A stretch of 64,000 nucleotides of DNA from Clonostachys chloroleuca (Eukaryota > Ascomycota > Sordariomycetes > Hypocreales > Bionectriaceae). Within the stretch, counting starts at the first letter, position 1. Every line of letters starts with the position of its first letter. Of this stretch, positions 10,366-20,100 are shown in pieces. The position numbers were made by a program, and so were the translations under genes. The notes beneath the pieces are model-generated. The model did no database searches. It was given only the letters and a program-made list of their open reading frames with translations, and was not told the origin of the DNA. Location: positions 11,966,001 to 12,030,000 of the forward strand of contig JBANAY010000003.1 in NCBI GenBank assembly GCA_037952775.1, given 5' to 3'.

Positions 10366-12342
10366 TTACGACCGGCCGAATCCAAACCATCCCTTCTTGG
10401 CAGGCTGTGGCTCCGCTGGCTTGTTAGGAGCGGGAGCAGCCTGAGCAGGAGTGGCGGCAGCTGCTTGGGTCGTCTTGCCCGGATATTCGATGTAATTCCA
10501 TGCAACGTCCAGGAAGATGGGCTTGACGGGGATTGCCGCTTTCTTGGGTGGGAATTCGACAATGCTTGACAAATTGATACCACCGCTGGGATATTCGTGG
10601 AGGCGCTCTATAAGAGGGGCGGTGGGCGAGTCCTTGGAGTTCTCCTTTCGGAGGTTCTCAATGTGGACAATGGCACGATGGCGTTGGAGTTCGCCAGTAA
10701 GGAGTTCTATGAGAAACGCGATATCGTCGTTTGAGAGGTCAACGTGGAGCGGTGCGGAATCGTCAGAATCCGTTAACCCGGCGCCTTCCCCGGCTGCATC
10801 CTTGCTTAGGTTGAGTGCGTGCTGGATAAGAGCTAGCGCGTTGGACACGTTGCCAATGATGGCGTGCGAGCGAGCTACTGCGAGTGAACTGTTGGGAAGC
10901 GGGTGGATTAGTATGCTATATCATTCGATGGGGAAATTATGTATTACTCACGTGAGGGCTTGGAAGTACTTGACCGAGACATCCAGCTTAGTAGCAAGAC
11001 CAACGTCAGCGGCAACACCAGGGAGTTCCCTGATGGTCTGCAGGTTTTGTAGAGTTCCATCGTAGAGGGCCGCCTTTTCCTTGAGCTTGGCAAGCTTCCC
11101 GCTTGACGGCAGTTCCCTCGATCCGTCAGCCGCGGATTGATCCTTGAGCTGTGTTCTCCGCCGGTGCTTGGAAAGGCTGTACTCTTCCGTTGCGCCGTCG
11201 TGAGGCCCGGTCAGCACTCTGTTTCGCCCAATTCTCCAGCTAATCATTTCGTAATTGACGGCAGTGCGAGTAATTTGGAGGCTCTGCATTCGGGGATCCC
11301 CCTGGCTTACACCCTCTCCCCGCAACTCATCAATGGCTGTCTTTGTCGCATCAACTGCATCTTGTGTCGCCGTAAGGATTTTGTCGTAAGCTGCGGCCAC
11401 TTCGCCGGGGTTGCTCTGATCCAGGTCCTCATATGTCTCCGCCAAGACTGATTTGGCACTTTGAACTGCACCCCACGCTGTGGAAATCTGAGAGTCTTCG
11501 ATTGTCACCTCGCGTGATCGCCACGTGAGCGTTCTAGGAGCACCGCCAACCTCGGGAACCCCCTTTTCGGTCTCCACGTCATCCTCGAGTGCCTTGGGGT
11601 TGATTTTGTTGATGTCAGCTACCAGAGCTTCGTCTGATGTAGGAAACTTCTTTTTCGAAATTGCCGGAATCGCGACTGTTCGCGGAATGTTTAGGCGATA
11701 GGCAGCAAACCGAATTGAGGGGTCGATGATTTCCGAGATTAAGTCTTTGTAGATGTCATCTTGAGCCTTTGCGCCCAAGGCGCTGTAAATGACCCGGACG
11801 GTAGAGAAGCTCTCTAGACAAGGCTCCCATGCCTTTTTCTCAAAATTGATTGTGCCATGCATCATAGCAGCATATCCCTTAACCTCGAGAAGATCGGTAG
11901 CAGAACCCGTTTCGGAGAGTGCCTCGACGAGATTGTCCGCATTTTGCGCCGCCTTGCGGAGTCTAGATACGATATGCTTTCGTGTGCTTCGCACAAGGCC
12001 CTTCTGATCGTTTGTATGGGAAGCCTTCATGCTCATAGCTTGAGCCCAGGCATGTTCGCTGGTAAGTAGGGCAAGGTAGATGTATCTATGAAGCAAAATG
12101 TTAGCAAGAAGTAATTGAGACATGTGCAAATTTGGACCAAGAGCAGCGCACCCATCATTTTGCGTAATCTCCTCGGAGGTGATCTTGGCCTTGTTAGAGA
12201 ACTTCCCGCGGTTCCTTGTCGCAATACCAAGCTTCTGTCGTGATTTAAGAAGTCGCCGAGCCAGCTGGGACTGGTATGTCGAGTAGTCGCCGTCGAGGAG
12301 TGCCTTGTCCCGGCCCTGGATAATGAAGCTCGTAATCTCCAT
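10366..12342 (-). CDS. SRP68: signal recognition particle subunit SRP68 (3 exons)
   Basis: The exons are 12342-12152, 12085-10952 and 10888-10366, giving 615 aa. The start MEITSFIIQGRDKALL matches the family's N-terminal pattern; the frame is open further upstream but only with a TTG. Intron 1 (66 bases) is a multiple of three and stop-free, so an unspliced reading also stays open. Removing it gives QNDGYIYLALLTSEHAWAQAM, a typical SRP68 stretch. Intron 2 has a TACTAAT branch site. The N-terminal half is the RNA-binding, TPR-like helical domain. The C-terminal part should bind SRP72. The protein belongs to the cytosolic ribonucleoprotein that targets secretory ribosomes to the ER. The very end is Ala/Pro-rich followed by KKGWFGFGRS. 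Confidence 0.93.
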
Positions 12343-12563
12343 GCTGCGCGAGTACAGACGCAGCAAGATCAATGTTGTATTGTGGCGATGTGGTCTCGTG
12401 GTAGCTAGGCTAAATCAACCACCCTGCAAGTCGGGCTACAACCATCTTGAATTTTCCCCTCCACAAACGGCTAAGCCACGGTAGAATCAAGCGACACCCC
12501 ACTAAACCCTCACATCCCACCTAAAGCACCTACGCCATCAGCAAGAGCATCCCGCTACCTCAT

Positions 12564-12619
12564 TGTGTTCCTGATGACTCAGCTAACCTGTGCACAGATT
12601 AGCTGAGTCATCAGTCAGC
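12564..12619. repeat. palindromic repeat, copy 2
   Basis: This is the partner of 10163-10218. Here the 15-base arms CTGATGACTCAGCTA and TAGCTGAGTCATCAG are perfectly complementary around a 14-base centre containing TGTGCACA. It lies about 220 bases upstream of the SRP68 start, so the two copies bracket that gene in the same orientation. Confidence 0.9.
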
Positions 12620-12683
12620 AAGCACAGCTATTCGTCTCATGAGTATGGAAGTTGGGCAGAATGCAAGCTAGCAAAACTTCTGA

Positions 12684-12998
12684 ATGACGACAAGTTGTAG
12701 CACCAAACCGCTTGATTTCAATATGGCGCTTCATGATTATGATGAGCAGCTAGACGGAGAATTACACATGGACATTAAGGAGCCATTCTGGATTTTGGAA
12801 CGATGTGGCATCTGCTATTTCAAGCTACACCCAGGTGAAGACATCATTCTAGGTCATGACAATGTTGCCCATATTCCATTGACGTCGGAGACGTTCAAGG
12901 GCACGCATGGTACTGTTTGTATATTATGTACCGCTTCCTGTGATCATGACCGCCAGGTCACTCCTCCTATCTCAGTTGTGTCAAATCAGTGCAGTTGA
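12684..12998 (+). pseudogene. fragment of an unnamed fungal cysteine-motif protein
   Basis: The frame encodes 104 aa with FWILERCGICYFKLHPGED and TFKGTHGTVCILCTASCDHD. The CxxC and CxxCxxxC spacing suggests a zinc-binding N-terminal module that I associate with large families of unnamed fungal proteins. The frame loses this character after residue 90, and I found no continuation. It could be a small real gene with a missed 3' exon (a GTCACT donor-like site lies near 12957) or, more likely, a relic. I can assign no function. Confidence 0.4.
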
Positions 12999-13406
12999 AG
13001 TCATGTGGACGCTTACTTGACATTGCTAAACTTGCGTTCGAACATGTAACTCGAGAGAGTTCGCTTGGGTATAATCTTCTCACAACCTTAAAATCAACCT
13101 GCTAGCCGGATTACGAGGGGGATAACCCAATAACTTCTTCAACACTGCATCGGTCCATGGATGGTGAGCTGTGAACCGGGAGTATCATGGTGTTTAGGCC
13201 TACCTTCCCTAACTGATAGATAGTGCATAAGTGGGCCCTATCGGCCAATTACCACTCGGCGCCCGCCGTATGAATCACCCTTGACTCCGTTCCCGGCGGA
13301 CATTGATGGTAATTGATATATTTCCATGCCCTTACTCCGAAGTCTTCACCACGATATTCTAGTATCCAGACACACCTAACACATTCGTCAATTCATTTCT
13401 TCCGAC

Positions 13407-14324
13407 ATGGCTACTTCAAATGGCCTGGGGCCTAAGAAGCCCGTCCTATTCTTGTATGCTCAAGTTTGCCGATCATTCCAGAGGCTTTTCTTACTGGACC
13501 CTTGCAAATGCTAACGGGATTAAAGTGATATCGACAACTGTCTGTATTCAAGAAGTACGTTGGACTGCAGATTCCGAAGTGGATGTACTCTGACTGAACA
13601 AACCTGCAGGCACCAAGGTCCACGATCTCATGGCTGACCTCATTGACCAATATTTCGCCACTCATCTGGGAGTTCCCTATGAGGAGGCCGTGAGGCTTCA
13701 CAAGGACTACTATACCAACTATGGTCTGGCCATTGAGGGGTTGGTCCGTCATCATCAGATCGACCCCCTCGACTACAACGCAAAAGTCGATGACGCCCTG
13801 CCGCTGGAGGATATCATCAAGCCCGACCCCGAGCTCCGCGCTCTGCTTCAAGACATTGACAAAAGCAAGGTCACCATGTGGCTACTCACCAATGCATACA
13901 GTACCCACGGTAAACGAGTAGTACGTCTGTTGGGAATTGACGACCTGTTTGATGGCCTGACCTTCTGCGACTACGCCGAGGAACCCCTGCTCTGCAAGCC
14001 TCACCCGGACATGTTCAAGAAGGCTATGCGCCAGGCTGGTGTTGAGGAGTATAGCGACTGCTACTTTGTCGGTATGTGTTTTCCCTCTCCCACTGACAGC
14101 GTTTCTCCTCACTGCTAGACGGCGCAGTACCGGTGTCTGACAAACTCTGCTCAGATGATTCGTACTCGAACTGTGCAAAGGCAAGCGAGCTTGGCTGGCA
14201 CGTTGCCCACCTAGTAGAAGAAGGCCTCAAGGTCCCAGAAACGCCGGCCTCGCAATATCAGATTAAGCACGTGCGAGAGCTGAGGACGATCTTCCCCCAA
14301 TTTTTCAAGTCTACGTCCCAGTAA
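13407..14324 (+). CDS. SDT1: HAD-family pyrimidine 5'-nucleotidase, Sdt1-like (4 exons)
   Basis: The exons are 13407-13453, 13526-13554, 13610-14071 and 14155-14324, giving 235 aa. The first two exons carry the catalytic HAD motif I: the junction rebuilds PVLFFDIDNCLYSR, with nucleophile Asp17 and general acid Asp19. LLTNAYSTHGKRV is motif II, CKPHPDMFKKAM supplies the conserved Lys, and CYFVDDSYSNCAKA is motif IV, again made only by splicing. The length and the CLY signature fit yeast Sdt1/Phm8, which dephosphorylate pyrimidine nucleotides (UMP and CMP) in the cytosol. Substrate choice between Sdt1-like and Phm8-like activity cannot be read from the sequence. The gene is convergent with MED21. 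Confidence 0.9.
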
Positions 14325-14657
14325 TCTAGGCTGAACGAGGTAAGGATAGAAGATATGATGGACGAAAGTTCCTACAGATTCATGAGACTTTGATACATTC
14401 ACGGTTATTTCGTTTGAAATAGAGTAACAAAACAATCCCGCAATAGAATTTGTTGATATCCTTGCAGAACGTTATGACCTATGGACACCAGTAGTACTCT
14501 AGTACCTCGGGAGAACAGTCACAGTCTCCTGTATGCCACATGTAGACCCAACTCCTCGCTTTAAATGCACACTTGGGGGAGAAAAAATCAGATAAACAAA
14601 GGAACCCGTTAAGGATGAAGAAGAAACACGCCTGTGTGCGGAACGCCCTGGCACGTG
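14325..14657. other. convergent spacer, no gene seen
   Basis: This is short sequence between the stop codons of the nucleotidase gene and MED21. It probably holds both 3' untranslated regions; I see nothing else. Confidence 0.5.
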
Positions 14658-15217
14658 CTATGGTCGCCGAATACTCCTGATGACTTGATCGAGTTCGGCG
14701 AGGATTTGATCGCGCTCTTTGAGAGCCTCCCGACGTTGACTTTCCGCCGCCTTAAGGTCCTCCTCGAGTTCTTTGATGGCGCGCTCCTGGTCCTGTTCGC
14801 TGTTCTGCAAGCCAGGAAGCATCGAGATGAGGTATTCGATCTGCTGCTCCTTCGTGATCAGGTCTCGCGACAATTCGGTTAAACCGGCGCGGAAGTCGTC
14901 GACCGGTAGTGAATCAACTAAACCAAACCAATGTCAGCTCTAGCGCTCGATAAATAGTCGCCAATGTCACAACTAACCTTCTGAGGGAGGCGCCTGACCA
15001 TCCTGCTTAGGGGTAAAGATCTTATCCTTGGGTCCCAGAGTTTCAAGATCATGTCGCCTTTGGACGAAATACAGCGCAGCAACAAATTGTTGCGCGAGCT
15101 ACCCGGCCATATTAGCAGTCGACTCTTGCTCCTGCGCATGTGATGCATATGGAGCTGCGATTTGCTACGACGCACCTGGTCTACAGCATCCTGCACTTGG
15201 GTGAGCCTGTCGCCCAT
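14658..15217 (-). CDS. MED21: Mediator complex subunit 21 (3 exons)
   Basis: The exons are 15217-15176, 15098-14978 and 14917-14658, giving 140 aa, the usual MED21/Srb7 size. The N-terminus [14 protein letters not shown] joins [19 protein letters not shown] after splicing. That is the conserved MED21 helix, which is hidden because the first intron begins GTGCGT right after the DQ codons. The C-terminal 90 residues, from [22 protein letters not shown] onward, form a long heptad-rich helix ending SIRRP. MED21 pairs with MED7 in the hinge of the Mediator middle module and is essential for RNA polymerase II transcription. The gene is divergent from SEC62, with starts 582 bases apart. Confidence 0.93.
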
Positions 15218-15798
15218 GGCGGCGCGTATGGTGTAGGGAATACTGTGCTAAGCTGGGAGGATGGCGCTGCCATTCGAGGAGCCTCTGCGGGCCTCCTATG
15301 TTGCTGTTCTTAGCAAGGTGAGTTCCTCGACGACGTTGAGATAGTGGTCGCCCTCAGCCGAAAGTCCAGAATAGCTCCCGACGCAATCCGCAGGCAGAGC
15401 TCTACATGGGTAGCGCTGTGCGGGTCTCGGGCGCGGGCAGCAGCGAATCAGCGATCCGGGCACAGGCCACGGATTTTTTTTTAGCAGCGAAGTGAACACC
15501 TTGTTGTTAACGTGTGTGCGACCCGAATGGAATGACATCGCTCTATTATTCCAGGTCTCGTCATATTTCTTCTTTGGCCTGCTTACCCTTCTTCTCTTCC
15601 ATAAACCAGCCAGTTCTTCGCCCCTTTTTCGTTTCTTCTAATCCCCATTGCTCGCCAGGTACGCTCCGATTTTCTAGAGGACTACTCTCGTTCCAATTCC
15701 TCGACGCCGTTCTTCTTAATTCAATCTTCCCACCTTTTGGCACACTACGCCACCATCACCACATACGCGCACGATAGACCACACAGACAGCCTCAACA
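15218..15798. promoter_or_regulatory. divergent promoter region of MED21 and SEC62
   Basis: These 581 bases separate two divergent start codons and must hold both promoters and leaders. The SEC62 side is pyrimidine-rich (CT tracts near 15590-15640), a common feature of filamentous fungal promoters. I see no TATA box or known factor site worth naming. Confidence 0.6.
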
Positions 15799-17124
15799 AT
15801 GGAGAACGATAGCCCGCCAAACAACCCCCCGCCCCAGCAGGAGGAGCAGATCCTGCCCAACATCCGGTTCCCTCCCGGCCAGCAGCCCACGCCGGAGCAG
15901 ATCCAGCAGGTCCAGCGCAAGATCGCAGAGGACGCCCGCAAGGCCGGGATGACCATCCCCGAGTTCCTCGAGCACCTCAAGAAGCAGGCGATACAGATGC
16001 GCATGGCCCAGCAGCAGCAGGCGCAGCAGGCGGGCCACCCCGGTGCCGGCCCGCCGGGACACGCCCACCCCCATCCCGAGCAGCAGCAGTCCCAAGGCGT
16101 TCGACAGCCCGTTACTCCCGGGCCACCGAAACCCGAGGCTCTGGCCGTCGCCAAGTTCCTCCGCAGCCAGAACCTGAAGCCCCGGACTTGCATTCTTAAT
16201 GGTGAACGCAAGGACATGTTCAAAGGTAGGATTCTCCTTGACCAATGCCCCAGAACTACAAGCGGGTGAACTAGCAAGCTACTTGTCTAGATATCTGAGC
16301 TAACTTATACGCAACAGTCAAGCGTGCTCTGCGAGCCCTCGAGTCCCCCGCCTACGAGAAGGCCCGCAAGAAGAACCCGCTCCTGCCCGCCATCACGGAC
16401 CGGGCGTCCCTCGAGAACACGTTCAAGCTCCTGCCCCTCAGCATGCTTGCCCTCCGGGTCAGCAAGGTCGAGCAGGACCCCTCCAGCGGCGGCAAGAAGG
16501 CAAAGCGGGTCAAGGGACAGTGGACCGTCAAGATCGAGCAGCACCAGGAGGCCAAGGAGGAGCTCTACTACGCCTGGCTCTGGGAGGGCAGCCAGTTCCA
16601 GCGTCAGCTGTACGCCGCTCTGGCCCTGGTCCTGATCTTCACCGTCGTCCTGTACCCCCTCTGGCCACTCGTCCTCCGACAGGGCGTCTACTACCTGAGC
16701 TGGGGTCTCCTGGGTCTGCTCGGCCTGTTCTTCCTGATGGCCATCTTCCGTGTTATTCTCTTCTGCGCCACCTACTTCATTGTCCCTCCTGGTCTCTGGC
16801 TGTACCCCAACCTCTGGGAGGATGTGTCATTCATGGACAGCTTCAGGCCCGTTTGGGCATGGCACGAGGTAAGCCCATCTCATAATCGTAGCTGCTCTGA
16901 GTGCTTGGAATGTACTAACCACGGACTAGACTGAGAAGCCCAAGAAGAAGAAGAAGGCCAAGGCCGTCAAGGGAAGCACGAACGCCTCCGTTGCCGCCGC
17001 CACAGGCCAAGTCTCGCCAGCTACTGCACAGACAACTGGCACCGATACGCAGGTCAACACCGAGGGTGTCCACCAGCGACAGTATGTAGCACCCAAGGTC
17101 GAGGAGCTTGGCGATGACGAGTAA
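15799..17124 (+). CDS. SEC62: ER protein translocation subunit Sec62 (3 exons)
   Basis: The exons are 15799-16225, 16318-16868 and 16930-17124, giving 390 aa. After a Pro/Gln-rich N-terminus (residues 1-110, with a Gln/Ala run) the cytosolic domain contains LAVAKFLRSQNLKPRTCILNG, typical of Sec62. Two close hydrophobic segments follow: about residues 233-255 (LALVLIFTVVLYPLWPLVL) and 260-285. A short conserved stretch, CATYFIVPPGLWLYPNL, then leads to a Lys-rich cytosolic tail (KPKKKKKAK). Sec62 works with Sec63 and the Sec61 channel in post-translational import into the ER. A 70-base pyrimidine tract (about 17217-17290) lies in the probable 3' untranslated region. Confidence 0.95.
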
Positions 17125-20100
17125 AAAAATTGGTTGTTGGGAGCGGATGAAGCGGACGTCCCGGTGTCGGCGTTGGATGGTTGTCTTCGGGAATATACAA
17201 ACGGGAAATCACTAGTTTTCCTCCCTGGTTTTCTTTACTTTTCCCTTTTCCCTTTTCCCTCTTCTCTTTTCTCTCTTCTTCATCTGTGTTCTTTTCCCCC
17301 CATGCCCTTTTTGGTGACCTCTGGTGGATTATCAGCATTGAAATTCTGCCGTAAACAAAATTACAAACATTGGGATCAGATCATTGAGAAAAAGGAAAAT
17401 AAAGTGATATTTTTTGGACGAAACTAGTACAAAAACCTCGTGACGCCACTTACCCAGTCCCAAGGCTCTGGTCATTTCTCGGAAAACTCCATTCCCAACT
17501 AACACGTGTGGCTTTTCATAGGCTCTCTGCCCAGCTGTGGCTAGCCTTGCGTTGGTACCGCCAAAATGGTTCGATTTTAATTTACATGTCAATTACGACG
17601 TTCGATGTGTACGTTCTCACCGTCCGCGCGCGAAGCACGCTACGCCTCGCTCGCAAGCTTGCTCAAGTTATCCCGCATGGCGGGCGGTCTCGACCCAATG
17701 GCTCTGCCGCCAAAGACGGAGAGGCTGGCGGCAAGACAAACTAGATATTCCTGGTGAGGTGGTTGAGGGCTGGGCCGGCGTCCCGGGAGCACATGCTTGT
17801 TCGGCCGGCCCTCGACTTGCGTCAATCTCGGGACCGCCACAGCTGATGGCGAACGGTGGCTTGCCGAAACGGTTTCTCGGGCCCCCGTTAGATACTAAAG
17901 AGAAGTGTTACAGACGGTGCTGGGACCTTAATCCGGACGCCCTTGAGCGGGATGGTATGATGGCGACAGACGGTTCGTGTCAGTGTTTCAAACAGGCCCA
18001 TGGTAGCTGGGAAACCGGCGGCTTGGGATGACGAGAAATCAGCATCAAGTGGGATCCGATCGGAAGGACAGGGGAATTGCCGAAACAAAAGAGTGACAGA
18101 GAGCACTAAACGGGCCCTAAAGCAGGTGACTGCGAACTCAAACGCGCTCTGTCAGGAACGTGGAGAAGCACAAGGCGGGTTCGAGTCCAGATGGGCAAGT
18201 TGCCCGTCCTCCCTAGCGACAACGGGGCTCTCGTCGGCCTTTCCGTTAGGTCCTGTCGATACGCTCACCACCCACCCTCACCGGAGTCGTCGGACGGCCC
18301 TGGGGTGCCATTGGCGGTGCTAGTCGTGGCCTTGCAAAGTGGCTTGAGGTATATTGGGGGCTATCCTCGTGGTTAATTCTCTTAGTGTCGGTTCTTATCC
18401 CTTTTCCATTAGTTCATCCGGTGGAACCACCGCCAAAGCAACGATCGGTGCTAGTGAGAGGAGGATCACGGCTAACTTCAAGTCTGGGCTGGATGCTGGC
18501 TCCCGTACACACCCACAATCGTTGGCGTGCACGAGCCGCATCTACACCAAGTAATGTATGCATCTGGGGATTAGGGAAATAGGGGGGCGGAAGAATTACT
18601 TATAACGCTGCAGATATGCTTGGAAGTAATCCTGATTCATCTCAAGCTGAGGAGCACCTAACTTATTTCGGAAATGTTCTCATCTCGCGTATCGATTCTT
18701 CATCTTCGTGTTTCATACAATATACGCAAGGGTTTTCTGGTATGGGATGGGTTCGCTCCAGGCTGGATTGGTGGGTTGGGGCTACGAATCGGCTGTCCAG
18801 GTCGGGGTGGAAATCGGCCCTGCTTGAGGAACCAGTAGTCATGCTCGTTGAAGGTGGCCAGACCTGACTGTGGAGCTGGCTTGAATGCCACCGAAGTGGC
18901 TTTAGCTTGCCTCCTCATCTGCCACTGTTGTAAGTTAGAGCACCCTGTATGCGTACTGCAGACTGTCGGCTGTCCAGGATCTCGGTGAGCAGGTGCCGAA
19001 TTACAAGGTCGACTACCGCGATGAACGAACTAGTTCCTCGTCCCAAGTCGCGAATCGTGTATCCATGAGCTTCTTGGGACACCTCTGTGGCACTTCTCTG
19101 CTTATACCAGTGGCCTCTCGGTATGAAAGGCTGGGCTGTAATGGTCTCCAAAGAACGATTGCTGGACTACAAGCAAAAGTCTATCGTAAGGCGATGTCCA
19201 GGCAGAGATCAGCGGTCGTGAACCTGGTGAAGACCAAAGCGACTCACCGGTCATTTCATGAACTAGCTTGCTTATGGATTTCTCAACACAGGCCAGATCG
19301 GCAGTCTGTGGTGTTTGGGTGTGTTTTAGGAGATGTCATCAGGAGCAGCATGAAGAAAGGGGTATGATCACTCACTCCCCGTCTTCGCTCCTCTGCTGAT
19401 AATTCTCCCTTAAAAAGTTGTGTGTTTAGGTCAGAGCCCTGGCATTGTTTTAGTGGGCTCATAGAGATAACGTCGTGTAGTCGTTTGAGAATATGAAGAT
19501 TATAATCTTGGGTACGTTAGATGAATCGCGCCAGAGTAGCAACTATGAAGCCCATACGAGCCTCTCCAGGGACGTTTGTGATGGTTTGCTCTTGGGTTTT
19601 CCGAAAGGGGGTAAGGTGACTTCAGGTATGTGTCAGGTTATTGTCTGGAAAGCGTTATGAGGCTCAGTGTGCTTCTAGAGCTTGAGACGAGCGGAGGAAA
19701 CGAGGTGACGAAGGCGTTCCTAGTTTGGCCTATTAACTGGCCACCTCCTCAACAGTTTGTCCGTCCGTTTCACCTGCCACGATGATGGTTACCCTGCAAC
19801 TAGTGTGCTCAAGGCCTCCTCCTCTCGACTTCCCCATTTGTTATTGCTTTTTTGCCCTATGGGTTTGGGTTCACAGCGCTGGCCAAGCTCGGCTCGGCTC
19901 GAAAGGAATGTAACGATCAGCGACGGGTCGTGACATCTAAGTTCCCGAACAGAAAAAAGCAAAAATTTGTCCATTCATTGATTAAACAATCAACCCCTTC
20001 CACTTCGTAGCCTTGCTCTCGCTCTGGTCTATAACGCCCTCGAATTTGATGAACGTCCATTTAAGGTTACTGTATATTGGTTGGATACATTGCATCGGTC

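Larger units (their letters stand above)
12343..13406. other. spacer between SRP68 and the nucleotidase gene
   Basis: This holds the SRP68 promoter, the second palindrome copy (12564-12619), a probable gene fragment (12684-12998) and about 400 bases of apparently plain promoter sequence upstream of the nucleotidase. Confidence 0.5.

Noticed and set aside
17537..18031. 164-codon plus-strand frame as a gene
   Set aside because: It has no domain, a composition rich in Arg, Trp and Cys, and no supporting splice structure. It is probably fortuitous in a 7-kb spacer.
18177..18192. T-arm-like GGGTTCGAGTCCAG
   Set aside because: The flanking bases do not form the T stem, and no D-arm or acceptor partner lies upstream.
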